Below, one piece after another: positions 23,903 to 33,003 of a stretch of DNA of 64,000 nucleotides. The translations under genes and the position numbers were made by a program. The notes beneath the pieces were generated by a model. It searched no databases, was not told the DNA's origin, and worked only from the letters and a program-made list of their open reading frames with translations. This stretch comes from Gammaproteobacteria bacterium (GTDB lineage: Bacteria; Pseudomonadota; Gammaproteobacteria; Steroidobacterales; Steroidobacteraceae): the NCBI GenBank assembly GCA_025359205.1, contig JANYHD010000032.1:1-64000 (forward strand), in the 5' to 3' direction. Position 1 is the first letter of the stretch. Each line of letters begins with the position of its first letter.

Positions 23903-24318
23903 AGCCCACGGTGCGGGTGGTTGCGGCCGTGATTTATGATGACCAGCGCCGCGTGCTGGTGACCCAGCGGCCCGCAGGCAAGGCGCTGGCGGGCCAGTGG
24001 GAGTTTCCGGGCGGCAAGCTCGAAGCCGGTGAGCCCGAACGCGCAGCGCTCGGGCGTGAACTGCGCGAAGAGCTCGGCATCACGGTGGCAGCGGCGCGGC
24101 CCTTGCAGACGCTGACGCATGAATACCCGGAGCGGCACGTGGAGCTGTCGGTCTGGATGGTCGATAGCTACAACGGCGTTCCCGCCGGCCTCGAGGGCCA
24201 GCCGCTGCGTTGGGAGCACCCGGCGGCGCTGCGCGCGTTGCCGCTGCTGCCCGCCGACCTGCCGATCGTCGACTGGCTTGAGAAGTTGGAACTAACCGCT
24301 ACACACAACGCCAATTGA
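23899..24318 (+). CDS. mutT: MutT-type Nudix hydrolase (8-oxo-dGTP diphosphatase)
   Basis: MutT removes oxidised dGTP from the nucleotide pool. The 139-aa product carries a complete Nudix box: GGKLEAGE, then seven residues, then RELREELGI. The N-terminal [20 protein letters not shown] and the C-terminal [20 protein letters not shown] match the MutT family. The likely start is the TTG at 23899, which overlaps the secA stop (TTGA); a GTG at 23911 is an alternative. The secA-mutT order is conserved in many gammaproteobacteria. Confidence 0.92.
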
Positions 24319-24327
24319 GAGGGATGG

Positions 24328-24711
24328 ATGATGGCCCAGGAACCAGGCATGCCCGACATACAGGTGGACGCCGACTCGCTCTATCGCGATGAGCTGTACA
24401 CGGATCGCAAGGCCGGCACGATCCGGCGGCTCACACCCGTGACCGTGGAAGGCCACGCCGATGCCTCGCGCGCGGTGCTGTACTCAGGGCAGACGCAGCT
24501 GTTGACGCCGGGTGGCGTGCTGCCGCTGTCTTTCGATATCGAGGCGAACTCGCTGAGTGAAGCGGTGCAGCGCTTTCCGGCCGCGGTGCACACCGCGCTC
24601 GAGCAGGCCATCGAAGAGGCCCGCGAGTACCGGCGGGAAGCCTCATCGCGCATCGTGGTGCCCGATGTTGCCGGCGGGGCGATTCCCGGCGGCGGCAAGA
24701 TCAAGCTCTGA
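24328..24711 (+). CDS. Uncharacterised small acidic protein downstream of mutT
   Basis: I do not recognise this 127-aa protein. It has no signal peptide or membrane span and ends in a glycine-rich stretch, AGGAIPGGGKIKL. The middle (AVLYSGQTQLLTPGGVLPLSFDIEA) looks like beta strands, and SLSEAVQRFPAAVHTALEQAIEEAREYRREAS looks like a helix. Codon choice matches its neighbours and a GAGAGGG site precedes the ATG at 24328 (a second ATG follows at 24331). It begins 9 nt after mutT, so it is probably co-transcribed. A cytoplasmic conserved hypothetical is the safest call. Confidence 0.75.
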   Translation: MMAQEPGMPDIQVDADSLYRDELYTDRKAGTIRRLTPVTVEGHADASRAVLYSGQTQLLTPGGVLPLSFDIEANSLSEAVQRFPAAVHTALEQAIEEAREYRREASSRIVVPDVAGGAIPGGGKIKL

Positions 24712-24729
24712 CGATCGGAACTCCTTCGA

Positions 24730-25833
24730 TCAGACCTTGATGGGCGCGGGCAAGCCCAGATCGCGCGCGACCGCGGCGTGCACCACGCGTCCCTCGATCA
24801 CGTTCAGGCCGTTGCGCAGGCCACTGTCGGCGGCCAGTGCATCCTTCCAGCCCTTGTCCGCCAGCGACTTCACGTAGGGGAGCGTGGCGTTGTTGAGCGC
24901 CTGCGCGGAGCTGCGCGCCACGGCGCCGGGCATGTTCGTGACGCAGTAGTGCGTCACGCCATGCAGCGTGTACACGGGATCGGCGTGCGTGGTGGGCCGG
25001 CTGGTGGCGAAGCACCCGCCCTGGTCGATGGCGATGTCCACCACCACTGCACCCTGGCGCATGCGCTTGATCATGGCCTCAGTGACCAGTTTGGGAGCCG
25101 CAGCGCCCGGCACCAGCACGGCGCCGATCACCAGGTCCGCGTCGGTCACGGCGCGCTCGATCGATTCGGCGGTGGAGTAGATCGTCTGCACCGCACCGTG
25201 GAACTGCACGTCCAGTGCGCGCAGGCGCGGCAGCGAGCGATCGATCACGGTGACGTCGGCGCGCAGGCCGTGCGCCATTTCGACGGCATTGGTGCCGGCA
25301 ACGCCGCCGCCAATCACCACCACCTTGGCGGGCGGGATGCCGGCGACGCCGCCGAGCAGCACGCCGCGTCCGCCCTGCGCCTTCTGCAGGTAGTAGGCGC
25401 CGACCTGGATCGACATGCGTCCGGCCACTTCGCTCATCGGCACCAGCAGCGGCAGCGAGCCATCGGCCGCGGTGACGGTCTCGTACGCGATCGCAACCGC
25501 GCCTGATTTCATCAGCCCATCGGCCTGGGCGCGATCGGCGGCGAGGTGCAGGTAGGTGAACAGCACCTGGCCGGGCCGCAGCATGGCGCATTCAGCCAGC
25601 TGCGGTTCCTTGACCTTGACCACCATGTCACAGGCGCCAAAGACCGTGGCCGCGTCGGGTGCCAGCTGCGCGCCGGCGGTTCGGTAATCCTCGTCGCTGC
25701 AGCCGACGCCGAGCCCGGCGCCGCTCTGCACCGTGACGGTGTGACCAGCAAGCGTGAGCTCGCGCACCGAGGCGGGCATGAGGCCAACGCGATATTCGTG
25801 GATCTTGATTTCGGAAGGGACGCCAATACGCAT
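24730..25833 (-). CDS. ald: Alanine dehydrogenase
   Basis: Ald catalyses reversible NAD-dependent oxidative deamination of L-alanine to pyruvate and ammonia. The 367-aa product starts MRIGVPSEIKIHEYRVGLMP and has the substrate-binding lysine (MVVKVKEPQ) and catalytic histidine (TYLHLAADR) regions, the NAD loop VVIGGGVAGTNAVEMA, and the VVDIAIDQGGCF segment with the catalytic Asp. The start at 25833 has GGAGG about 8 nt upstream; a longer start at 25848 lies over that site. It is divergent from an Lrp-type regulator, a common arrangement for alanine-induced ald control. Confidence 0.95.
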   Translation of the reverse strand: MRIGVPSEIKIHEYRVGLMPASVRELTLAGHTVTVQSGAGLGVGCSDEDYRTAGAQLAPDAATVFGACDMVVKVKEPQLAECAMLRPGQVLFTYLHLAADRAQADGLMKSGAVAIAYETVTAADGSLPLLVPMSEVAGRMSIQVGAYYLQKAQGGRGVLLGGVAGIPPAKVVVIGGGVAGTNAVEMAHGLRADVTVIDRSLPRLRALDVQFHGAVQTIYSTAESIERAVTDADLVIGAVLVPGAAAPKLVTEAMIKRMRQGAVVVDIAIDQGGCFATSRPTTHADPVYTLHGVTHYCVTNMPGAVARSSAQALNNATLPYVKSLADKGWKDALAADSGLRNGLNVIEGRVVHAAVARDLGLPAPIKV

Positions 25834-25957
25834 GGGGCAGACCTCCAAGTGAGGCGGCTATTGTGCTCCGCGCCCACGACGGGGAATTGCGAAACAGGCG
25901 CCTTTCGGCCCAGAAAGTGGCAGAATATGCGATAAATTTAACTAAAGGGCGCAGAAA
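25834..25957. promoter_or_regulatory. Divergent ald / lrp-type control region
   Basis: This 124-nt gap separates the divergent starts of ald and the Lrp-type gene. The lrp side has an AT-rich patch (GCGATAAATTTAACTAAA at 25929-25946) that stands out from the GC-rich surroundings and is a reasonable place for promoter and Lrp-type binding sites. No exact operator can be assigned by eye. Confidence 0.45.
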
Positions 25958-26419
25958 ATGTCACTCGACCGCACCGACCGGAAGATCCTCACCGAGCTGC
26001 AGGCCGACGGCAGCATGGCCAATGCCGCGCTCGCCCTGCGCGTGGGGCTGTCCGAGTCTGCCTGCCTGCGGCGCGTGAAACTGCTGGAGCGCGCCGGCGT
26101 GATCGAGCGCTACACCGCGGTCCTCAATCCAGCGAAGGTCGGCATCAGCGTCAGCTTCGTGGTGCGCATCACGCTCAAGGGGCAGACCGATCGCGACCTC
26201 GGTGCCTTCGAGCAAGCGGTGTGCCGCGTACCCGAGGTGGCCGAGTGCTATCTCACCACCGGCGAGTGTGACTACATGCTGCGCGTGGTGGCGCGCAGCG
26301 CCGCCGACTTCGAGCGGCTCCACAGCAAGGTGCTCACCAAGCTGCCGGGCGTAGCGCGCGTCGATTCAAGCTTCGTGCTGCGCCCGGTGGTGAAGCAAGC
26401 GGGCCTGCCGCTCGACTGA
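25958..26419 (+). CDS. Lrp/AsnC family transcriptional regulator
   Basis: This is a feast/famine regulator, probably sensing alanine or another amino acid and controlling the divergent ald gene. The 153-aa product has an N-terminal winged helix-turn-helix (RTDRKILTELQADGSMANAA, then GLSESACLRRVKLLERAG) and a C-terminal RAM/AsnC ligand domain (VPEVAECYLTTGECDYMLRV) with the typical G-x-x-D-Y motif. Length fits the family. The specific ligand is inferred only from the neighbour. The gene converges with yacG, leaving 27 nt between stops. Confidence 0.93.
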   Translation: MSLDRTDRKILTELQADGSMANAALALRVGLSESACLRRVKLLERAGVIERYTAVLNPAKVGISVSFVVRITLKGQTDRDLGAFEQAVCRVPEVAECYLTTGECDYMLRVVARSAADFERLHSKVLTKLPGVARVDSSFVLRPVVKQAGLPLD

Positions 26420-26446
26420 GCTGGATCTACGTCGAGCGAAGTCCAT

Positions 26447-26653
26447 TCAGCTCGATTCAGGCGGTTCGGGTCGATTCGGGTCTACCGCCAGCTCGTCGAC
26501 GGGCTCGCCCGGAATGGCGTGGGCTTCGGTCAGCCACGCCCCCAGGTCGACGAGTTTGCAGCGCTCGCTGCAGAACGGCCGCCATGGAAACTTCTCGTTC
26601 CACTCGATCGGCCGTTTGCAGGTGGGGCAAGCAACTCGCGCGGACGAATTCAT
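26447..26653 (-). CDS. yacG: Zinc-binding DNA gyrase inhibitor YacG
   Basis: YacG is a small zinc-ribbon protein that in E. coli binds GyrB and inhibits DNA gyrase. The 68-aa product begins [18 protein letters not shown] and has the CPTC and [14 protein letters not shown] motifs that hold the zinc. The C-terminal tail is acidic and proline-rich. The start at 26653 gives the family N-terminus; the longer open frame to 26764 overlaps zapD and is not needed. It is the last gene of the pilB-pilC-pilD-coaE-zapD-yacG run. Confidence 0.93.
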   Translation of the reverse strand: MNSSARVACPTCKRPIEWNEKFPWRPFCSERCKLVDLGAWLTEAHAIPGEPVDELAVDPNRPEPPESS

Positions 26654-26691
26654 GGCGGCAGATGCGGCATTCCGCTGAGTGTCAGCAGGCC

Positions 26692-27471
26692 CTATGGGCA
26701 GCAGGTCAGGACGAAGGGTACGTCCGCCTCGGTCTGCCTGGGCCGGCTGTCGATGTCCTGCCATTCGAGGAAACGCATGCTGCAGCGGTAGTGGCTGCCG
26801 CTGATTTCGGGATACAGGGCGACCCCGGCTGGCAGCGTGATGCGCAGCAGCTGGTAGGGCGTCTCGCGGTCAAAGGCGACGTTGAACATGCCGCCCTTGG
26901 CCACCTCGTCGCGCGCACGGCCGTTCTCGCGTGTCAGCCACAGCAGCTCGGCGATCGCGTCGCACAGCGGCCGCAGCAATCCCTGCCAGCGCACGAAGGC
27001 TTCCATGCGCACCGCGTCGGGCTGGTTGAGCCAGAAATAATAGTCCGGCAGGTCGAATTCGCAGGTTCCGCCCGGGATCGCGCTGCGATGCTTGATCGCC
27101 GCGAGGAACTCCGAGTCGCGCAATGGCTGCAGCCACGCGGGGCCAGCGGCGGACAGGTCGGTACGGAGGCGTAGCAGGTTGCTCATCAGCGCACGCAGCC
27201 GCGTCGCGTCGATGCCCGGGTGGTTCTGGTACTCGTTGAGCTTGGCGAGGTGGCGCTCGAGCTCCTTGAGCACATCGCTCCGTACGTCGCCGCGCGTGGC
27301 AATCGCCAGCATGTCAATCAGGCTGGCCATGGCGGCCCTGCTGCCCCAGCTGCTCGCCTTGTCGTTGTGATACAGTGCCTGGCTGTAGAGGAAATCGAGC
27401 CGCAGGAAGGTGCGCAGCCGCTCGTTCAGTGGCTGTTCGAATACGCTTGGCTCCGCGGTGGTCTCGCTCAT
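26692..27471 (-). CDS. zapD: Cell division protein ZapD
   Basis: ZapD (YacF) binds the FtsZ C-terminus and bundles FtsZ filaments. The 259-aa product starts [20 protein letters not shown] and has the helical N-terminal domain ([10 protein letters not shown]) and a beta-rich C-terminal domain with [17 protein letters not shown]. The start at 27471 matches the family; the open frame further upstream runs into coaE. Neighbours coaE and yacG match the usual gammaproteobacterial set. Confidence 0.94.
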   Translation of the reverse strand: MSETTAEPSVFEQPLNERLRTFLRLDFLYSQALYHNDKASSWGSRAAMASLIDMLAIATRGDVRSDVLKELERHLAKLNEYQNHPGIDATRLRALMSNLLRLRTDLSAAGPAWLQPLRDSEFLAAIKHRSAIPGGTCEFDLPDYYFWLNQPDAVRMEAFVRWQGLLRPLCDAIAELLWLTRENGRARDEVAKGGMFNVAFDRETPYQLLRITLPAGVALYPEISGSHYRCSMRFLEWQDIDSRPRQTEADVPFVLTCCP

Positions 27472-27496
27472 CGGTCTATTGTGCTTGAGCTGACCC

Positions 27497-28129
27497 TTAG
27501 GGGAAAGGCGCGCGAGTGCGGGTGGCGGCCAGCTGCAGGTACTGTCGGTGCAATTCCCGCACCTGTGGCGCGAGTTCGGCGGGCTCGCCGTCGTTGTGAA
27601 TGACCTCATTTGCGAGCGCGAGCCGCGCTGCCCGCGGGGCCTGCGCGGCCAGCGCCGCATCCACCATCCCGGCCGTGCTGCCGTCGCGCTGCGCCAGCCG
27701 CGCACGCTGCCGCGCTTCGGCGCAGTCGACCACCAGCACGCGGTCGTATTGCCACGCCGAATCCGATTCCGCGAGCAGGGGAATGACGATGAGCTGGTAT
27801 GGACCGCCAGCCGCGGCCGACAATTCGGCGGCACGCGCCAGGATGGCCGGATGCAGAAGCGCTTCGAGCTCGCCGCGCGCGAGCGCGTCGCGGAATATCC
27901 GCTCGCGCAGTGACCGGCGATCGAGCGAGCCGTCGGCCTGGCGGAGCGCGGGGCCGAAGTGCCCGAACACGCGCCCGAGCAGCGCCGTCCCCGGCGCGAC
28001 CACCTCGCGCGAGATCTCGTCCAGGTCGATCACGGGTACGCCGAAGCCGGCAAACAGCGCGGCGACGGTGCTTTTTCCGCAGGCGATGCCGCCGGTGAGC
28101 GCGATGCGCAGGGGCGCGGGCGGGTTCAT
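27497..28129 (-). CDS. coaE: Dephospho-CoA kinase
   Basis: CoaE phosphorylates the 3' hydroxyl of dephospho-CoA, the last step of CoA synthesis. The 210-aa P-loop protein has GGIACGKSTVAALFAGFG near the N-terminus, followed by VIDLDEISREVVAPG and the LIVIPLLAESDSAWQYDRVLVVD core. Length is typical (~206 aa). It lies 32 nt after pilD and 25 nt before zapD in the same direction, so co-transcription with the pilus genes is likely. Confidence 0.96.
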   Translation of the reverse strand: MNPPAPLRIALTGGIACGKSTVAALFAGFGVPVIDLDEISREVVAPGTALLGRVFGHFGPALRQADGSLDRRSLRERIFRDALARGELEALLHPAILARAAELSAAAGGPYQLIVIPLLAESDSAWQYDRVLVVDCAEARQRARLAQRDGSTAGMVDAALAAQAPRAARLALANEVIHNDGEPAELAPQVRELHRQYLQLAATRTRAPFP

Positions 28130-28161
28130 GCCGCCAGTCTAATCGTCTGCCGCGCCAGTCG

Positions 28162-29064
28162 TCAGCCGCGCCCGTACAACCCTAGGTAGGCGCTGACCCA
28201 TTGCGGCCCCCACATCATGGCGAGCCAGCCGGCCGCAGCGAGGAACGGGCCGAAGGGCATCGGCACGCCGCGCTTGTGTCGGCCGCCGACAATGAGCGCA
28301 ATGCCGACCACGGACCCGCTCAGGGCGGCGGCCAGGATGATCGGCAGCAACATGCGCCAACCCATCCAGGCGCCGAGCGCGGCGAGCAGCTTGAAATCGC
28401 CGTAGCCCATGCCTTCCTTGCCGGTGCAGAGGCGAAACAAGTGATACACGCTCCACAGGCAGAGGTAACCGGCTGCAGCCCCGGTTATGGCATCAGCAGG
28501 GCTCACGGGCAGGCTCGCGCCCCCGGCCCCGGCCGCGCTGCCCACGGCGAGCGAGGCCAGCAGCCCGGCCCACAGCAGCGGCAGCGTGATCGCATCGGGC
28601 AACAGCTGGGTATCGAGATCGATGGCGGTGAGCGCGATCAGGGCCCAGGTGATGCCCATTGAGGCCACTGCAGTCCAGCCGAAGCCGAAGCGCCAGGCGG
28701 CCACGGCACTCAGCAGCGCGCACAGCAGCTCGACCAGCGGATAGCGTGCTCTGATGGGCGCCTTGCAGTTGGCGCACTTGCCCTTGAGCCACAGCCAGCT
28801 CAGTAACGGGATGTTCTGCCACACCGTGATCGGCGCGTGGCAGGCCGGACAGGCCGAGCGCGGGACCACCAGGTTGTACGGTTTGGCGGCGGGTAGCTCT
28901 GCGTGCGGCTGCGCCTGCAGCTCGCGGCACTGCTCGCGCCACTGGCGATCGAGCATGACCGGCAGGCGATGGATGACGACGTTGAGGAAGCTCCCGACCA
29001 GCAGCCCTACTGCTCCGACCAGAACAACCCAGGCCGCCGGTGTTTGGCTGAGCAGCTCGAGCAC
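28162..29064 (-). CDS. pilD: Type IV prepilin peptidase / N-methyltransferase PilD
   Basis: PilD cleaves the leader of PilA and other type IV pilin-like proteins and methylates the new N-terminal phenylalanine. The 300-aa membrane protein has the N-terminal zinc motif with two CxxC pairs (CPACHAPI and CANCKAPI), and the two catalytic aspartates of the A24 aspartyl peptidases in LTAIDLDTQLLPD and GMGYGDFKLLAALG. About eight membrane spans are visible. It lies 7 nt downstream of pilC. Confidence 0.96.
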   Translation of the reverse strand: MLELLSQTPAAWVVLVGAVGLLVGSFLNVVIHRLPVMLDRQWREQCRELQAQPHAELPAAKPYNLVVPRSACPACHAPITVWQNIPLLSWLWLKGKCANCKAPIRARYPLVELLCALLSAVAAWRFGFGWTAVASMGITWALIALTAIDLDTQLLPDAITLPLLWAGLLASLAVGSAAGAGGASLPVSPADAITGAAAGYLCLWSVYHLFRLCTGKEGMGYGDFKLLAALGAWMGWRMLLPIILAAALSGSVVGIALIVGGRHKRGVPMPFGPFLAAAGWLAMMWGPQWVSAYLGLYGRG

Positions 29065-29071
29065 GGAAGGA

Positions 29072-30304
29072 CTAGACGACGGAACCGAGCTTGAAGATCG
29101 GCAGGTACATCGCGATCACGAGACTGCCCACGAGCACGCCCAGGATCGCCATGATCAGCGGCTCCAGCAGGCTCGACATGCTGTCGACCGCGTTGTCGAC
29201 GTCTTCCTCGTAGAAACTGGCGACCTTGCCCGACATCGTATCGAGCGAACCCGATTCCTCGCCGACCGCGATCATCTGCACGACCATGTTTGGGAACAGG
29301 CCCGTGTTCTCCATGGCGCGCTGCAGGCGCTGGCCGGTGGCGACCTCGTCGCGCATCTTCATGACCGCGTCTTCATACACGATGTTGCCGGTGGCGCCGG
29401 CGACCGACTCGAGTGCTTCCACCAGCGGCACGCCGGCCGAGAACATGGTCGAGAGCGTGCGCGCAAAACGCGCAATGGCAGCCTTGTTGAGAATCGGGCC
29501 GATGATGGGTAGCTTGAGCGACATCCGATCCATCAACTCGCGCAATTTGCGCGAGCGCTTGTAGGAATAGGCAAAGAACCAGAAGCCCGCGCCGATCACC
29601 ACGCCGATGAACACGCCGAAGCGCTGGACGAACTTGGATAGATCGATGACCGCCTGCGTGAAGGCCGGCAGGTCGGCACCGAAACCCTTGAACAGGCTCT
29701 CGAACTGCGGAATCACGAAGATCAAAAGGATGGTGGTGACGATCAGCGCCACGACCAGCACGGCGGCCGGATAGAACAGCGCCTTCTTGACCTTTTTCTT
29801 GATGGCCTCGGTCTTCTCCTTGTAGGTGGCGATCTTGTCGAGCAGTGATTCCAGCGCGCCCGCCTGCTCGCCAGCCTCCGTGAGGTTCACGTACAGGTCG
29901 TCGAAATACAGCGGGTGCTTGCCGAGCGACTCGTGCAGCGAGGTGCCGCCTTCGATGTCGCCCTTGATATCCATCAGCAGCCTCTGCATCGAGGGTTTCT
30001 CGTGCCCGGCGCCGATGATCTCGAAAGCCTGCACCAGCGGAATGCCCGCGCCCAGCATGGTGGCGAGCTGGCGGCTGAAGATCGCGATGTCGCCGGCGTC
30101 GACCTTGCCGCCGACGCCCCTGCTTTGGGATTGCTTGCGGATACGCGTGGCGGCAATGCCCTGGCGCCGCAATTCGCCGCGCACGGCCTGCTCGTTCTGC
30201 GCGACGGTGCGGCCCTTGACCTTCTGGCCTTTGCGGTCGCGCCCCTCCCAGTTGAAGGGCACGTCGCGCTGCACGCTGCGGATTGCGGTACTTGCCTGAG
30301 CCAT
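29072..30304 (-). CDS. pilC: Type IV pilus inner-membrane platform protein PilC
   Basis: PilC is the inner-membrane platform on which the PilB and PilT ATPases act. The 410-aa GspF-family protein has two repeated cytoplasmic helical domains (IFSRQLATMLGAGIPLVQAF and the later FARTLSTMFSAGVPLVEAL) each followed by membrane spans, with the last span near the C-terminus (MAILGVLVGSLVIAMYLPIF). It is separated from pilB and pilD by 7 nt each, which indicates one transcript. Confidence 0.96.
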   Translation of the reverse strand: MAQASTAIRSVQRDVPFNWEGRDRKGQKVKGRTVAQNEQAVRGELRRQGIAATRIRKQSQSRGVGGKVDAGDIAIFSRQLATMLGAGIPLVQAFEIIGAGHEKPSMQRLLMDIKGDIEGGTSLHESLGKHPLYFDDLYVNLTEAGEQAGALESLLDKIATYKEKTEAIKKKVKKALFYPAAVLVVALIVTTILLIFVIPQFESLFKGFGADLPAFTQAVIDLSKFVQRFGVFIGVVIGAGFWFFAYSYKRSRKLRELMDRMSLKLPIIGPILNKAAIARFARTLSTMFSAGVPLVEALESVAGATGNIVYEDAVMKMRDEVATGQRLQRAMENTGLFPNMVVQMIAVGEESGSLDTMSGKVASFYEEDVDNAVDSMSSLLEPLIMAILGVLVGSLVIAMYLPIFKLGSVV

Positions 30305-30311
30305 TGTTTGC

Positions 30312-32051
30312 TTACTCGATCGTTACGCTGTTGATTTCGGCGATGCTGGTCATGCCAGCCTTGATCTTCTCGAGGCCGGCGCGGCGCAGGTCCCAGACGC
30401 CTTCCTTGCCCGCCTGGTCGGCGATATCGATGGCGTTGCCGCCCGTCATGATGATGCGGCCAATGGCCTCGGTGACTTCCATGACCTGGTACAGGCCGAC
30501 CCGGCCCTTGTAGCCGTCGGTACAGTTCTGGCAGCCCTTGGGCCCGTAGATCTTCAGGTTGGGTATATCCGCTTCCTGGAAGCCTTCCTTGCGCAGCGCT
30601 TCGGGCGGTACGTCGACCAGAGTCTTGCAGCTGCCGCACAGCCGGCGCGCCAGGCGTTGCGCGATGATCAGGCTCACCGAGGTCGCGATCGCGTAGGGCT
30701 TCACACCCATGTCGATGAGGCGCGTCAGCGTCTGCGGTGCGTCATTGGTATGGAGCGTGGAGAGCACGAGGTGGCCGGTCTGCGCGGCCTTGATGGCGAT
30801 CTCCGCCGTCTCAAGATCGCGGATTTCACCCACCATGACGACGTCGGGGTCTTGTCGCAGGAACGAACGCAGGGCGGCCGCGAAAGTGAGGCCCACTTTG
30901 TTGTTGACGTTGACCTGGTTGACGCCGGGCAGGTTGATTTCCGCCGGATCCTCCGCGGTCGAGATGTTCGTGTCTTCCTTGTTGAGGATGTGCAAGCCGG
31001 TGTAGAGCGAGACGGTTTTGCCGCTGCCGGTGGGCCCGGTCACGAGGATCATGCCCTGGGGCTTCGCCAGGTGCTTCATGTACAGGTCTTTCTGCTGCGA
31101 TTCGTAGCCCAGCGCGTCGATCCCGAGCATGGCCTGCGAGGCGTCGAGAATACGCAGCACGATCTTCTCGCCGAACAGCGTCGGGCAGGTGCTCATGCGG
31201 AAGTCGATGGCGCGGGTCTTCGACAGGCGCATCTTGATGCGGCCGTCCTGCGGCACGCGGCGCTCGGCGATGTCGAGCCGCGACATGACTTTCAGGCGCG
31301 CGGCGATCTTGCCGGCCAGCTGCACTGGCGGCTGCGCAACTTCCTTGAGCACGCCGTCCATGCGCAGACGCACGCGGTAGAGTTTTTCGTACGGTTCGAA
31401 ATGGATGTCCGAGGCGCCGCGGCGGATGGCATCGAGCATGACCTTGTTGACGAAGCGAACGATCGGCGCGTCTTCGACATCGTCGCGCGAGACCGCGTCG
31501 CCCAGGTCGTCATCGCCGCCGCTGACCTCGAGCGCCTCGAGATCGACGCCTTCGTCGTCGCCGAGGTTGGGCATCGAGGTGTCGGCCTGCTCGATCGCCT
31601 TGTCGAGGTAGCGCTGCAGCTTGTCGTCCTCGACGACGATCGTTTCGACCGCGAGGCCGGTCTGGAACTTGATCTCGTCGATCGCGTGCAGGTTGGTCGG
31701 ATCGGCCACCCCGAGGAACAGCCGCTTGCCGCGCTTGAACAGCGGCAGCACCCGGTGCTTGGCGAGCAGCTTGTCGCTCACCACTTTGACGGTGTCGAGA
31801 TCGACGGTGAGCGCGTTCAGGTCGAGCAGCGGCACGCCATATTCGCTGGCCGCTGCGAGAGCAATGTCACGTGCGGTGGCCGCCCCGGAGGCGATCAGTT
31901 GGGTGACGAAACTGGTGCGTTTTTCGCTGGCAGCCTGGAGGGCGGCGTGCATGCCGGATTCGTCGACCACGCCATCCTGGACAAGGCGCTGCGGCAGGCC
32001 GCCGAGGCCTGAGCGCGTCGAGTTCAAAACCAGAGAAGCGTTTTCGCTCAT
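30312..32051 (-). CDS. pilB: Type IV pilus assembly ATPase PilB
   Basis: PilB powers pilus extension. The 579-aa product has an N-terminal MshEN-type domain (LPQRLVQDGVV...), a core with GPTGSGKTVSLYTGL Walker A, the Asp and His boxes (VGEIRDLETAEIAIKAAQTG), and a four-cysteine zinc motif (LCGSCKTL and CQNCTDGYKGR) that marks assembly rather than retraction ATPases. The start at 32051 gives MSENASLVLN; an in-frame ATG 12 codons upstream is less likely. The gene starts the pilB-pilC-pilD-coaE-zapD-yacG run, and a separate terminator isolates it from pilA. Confidence 0.96.
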   Translation of the reverse strand: MSENASLVLNSTRSGLGGLPQRLVQDGVVDESGMHAALQAASEKRTSFVTQLIASGAATARDIALAAASEYGVPLLDLNALTVDLDTVKVVSDKLLAKHRVLPLFKRGKRLFLGVADPTNLHAIDEIKFQTGLAVETIVVEDDKLQRYLDKAIEQADTSMPNLGDDEGVDLEALEVSGGDDDLGDAVSRDDVEDAPIVRFVNKVMLDAIRRGASDIHFEPYEKLYRVRLRMDGVLKEVAQPPVQLAGKIAARLKVMSRLDIAERRVPQDGRIKMRLSKTRAIDFRMSTCPTLFGEKIVLRILDASQAMLGIDALGYESQQKDLYMKHLAKPQGMILVTGPTGSGKTVSLYTGLHILNKEDTNISTAEDPAEINLPGVNQVNVNNKVGLTFAAALRSFLRQDPDVVMVGEIRDLETAEIAIKAAQTGHLVLSTLHTNDAPQTLTRLIDMGVKPYAIATSVSLIIAQRLARRLCGSCKTLVDVPPEALRKEGFQEADIPNLKIYGPKGCQNCTDGYKGRVGLYQVMEVTEAIGRIIMTGGNAIDIADQAGKEGVWDLRRAGLEKIKAGMTSIAEINSVTIE

Positions 32052-32183
32052 GGACTTAGGAAATGCTCCCGCCCGCGATTGCGGCACCTAGTCTAGCTGA
32101 CAGGGTACGGCTATCAATGTCAAATCACAGCGGATGTTTGCATATCCGGGCCGGTCCCTTAAGTGACGGGTTTCCCAAAAGAA

Positions 32184-32208
32184 GAAGCCCCTCCAGGGGA
32201 GGGGCTTC
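32184..32208 (-). terminator. Rho-independent terminator of pilA
   Basis: A perfect 11-bp stem (GAAGCCCCTCC with GGAGGGGCTTC) with a 3-nt loop lies 43 nt past the pilA stop. On the pilA strand it is followed by TTCTTTT. This would end the abundant pilin message before pilB. Confidence 0.85.
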
Positions 32209-32251
32209 TCGTAGGTCTTCCGAAGGCCCAAGGGCCCCGGAAACCAGGCTC

Positions 32252-32758
32252 TTACTTACAGGAGCTCGGGACGTACTTGGCCAGGATCGTACCGGCGGTC
32301 ACCGGCAGGAGCTGGTTGGTCGCCGTCAACGTCGAGATCGAGCCGCAGGCCCAGTCGATGTTGCCCGACAGGCCGGTCGCGATGACGACCTTGTTGATGC
32401 TCGGCGTCAGGATCAGCGTGTTGCCGGCCGCCAGCTGCGGGATGCCGTTGGCACCCGAGTTGTACGTCACGGTGATCTGGCCGTTGACGCCGTTGATGGC
32501 CACGGTCTGCACGTACTTGGTGGGTGTAAAGCCGCCAGTCCAGGCAACCGCCGCGGCATTCATGCCAACGATATCGCCCGACTGGAAGCCTTCGGCCACG
32601 GCGGCCTTGGCGGAGTCGGCGATGTTCAGACCTTCCGTCACCTTGCTGCGGACCGTGTAGTCCTGGTAGGCCGGGATCGCGATCGCGGCCAGGATGCCGA
32701 TGATCGCAACCACGATCATCAACTCAATCAGTGTAAAACCCTTTTGGATCGACTTCAT
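32252..32758 (-). CDS. pilA: Type IVa major pilin PilA
   Basis: This is the main pilus subunit. The 168-aa prepilin has a short type IVa leader MKSIQKG, cleaved by PilD before Phe1, with the invariant Glu5 in [20 protein letters not shown] and a hydrophobic helix. The C-terminal region holds two cysteines (DWACGS and SSCK) that would form the disulphide-bonded loop typical of major pilins. AGGAG precedes the ATG. A sigma54 promoter upstream, a terminator downstream and adjacent pilS/pilR support single-gene, PilR-driven expression. Confidence 0.96.
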   Translation of the reverse strand: MKSIQKGFTLIELMIVVAIIGILAAIAIPAYQDYTVRSKVTEGLNIADSAKAAVAEGFQSGDIVGMNAAAVAWTGGFTPTKYVQTVAINGVNGQITVTYNSGANGIPQLAAGNTLILTPSINKVVIATGLSGNIDWACGSISTLTATNQLLPVTAGTILAKYVPSSCK

Positions 32759-32822
32759 GACAACTCCTGCAGAGTACTGTTAGGGGTAAAGAACCACGGC
32801 TCAAGCCGCTGGACCAGTACTA

Positions 32823-32838
32823 AGCAATGCTCGTGCCA
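32823..32838 (-). promoter_or_regulatory. Sigma54 (-24/-12) promoter of pilA
   Basis: Read on the minus strand, TGGCAC at 32838-32833 and TTGCT at 32827-32823 are separated by 5 nt. This matches the RpoN consensus TGGCAC-N5-TTGCW at five of five key positions apart from the last base. The start of transcription would be about 53 nt before the pilA ATG. PilR, encoded directly upstream, is the expected activator. Confidence 0.88.
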
Positions 32839-33003
32839 TTGGCGTCATATCGCCTTAACTAATTGATTTATATAATGTTATTTCTTTTCATCTGTCGGAT
32901 TAGACCTATTGACCGCCTGTTTCTCACGACACAAGCTGTCGGTGCGCGTCACTAAGTGACGCAGGGGGTCACCACGGCAGCCCGGCAATCCGGGTGTGGC
33001 CCG

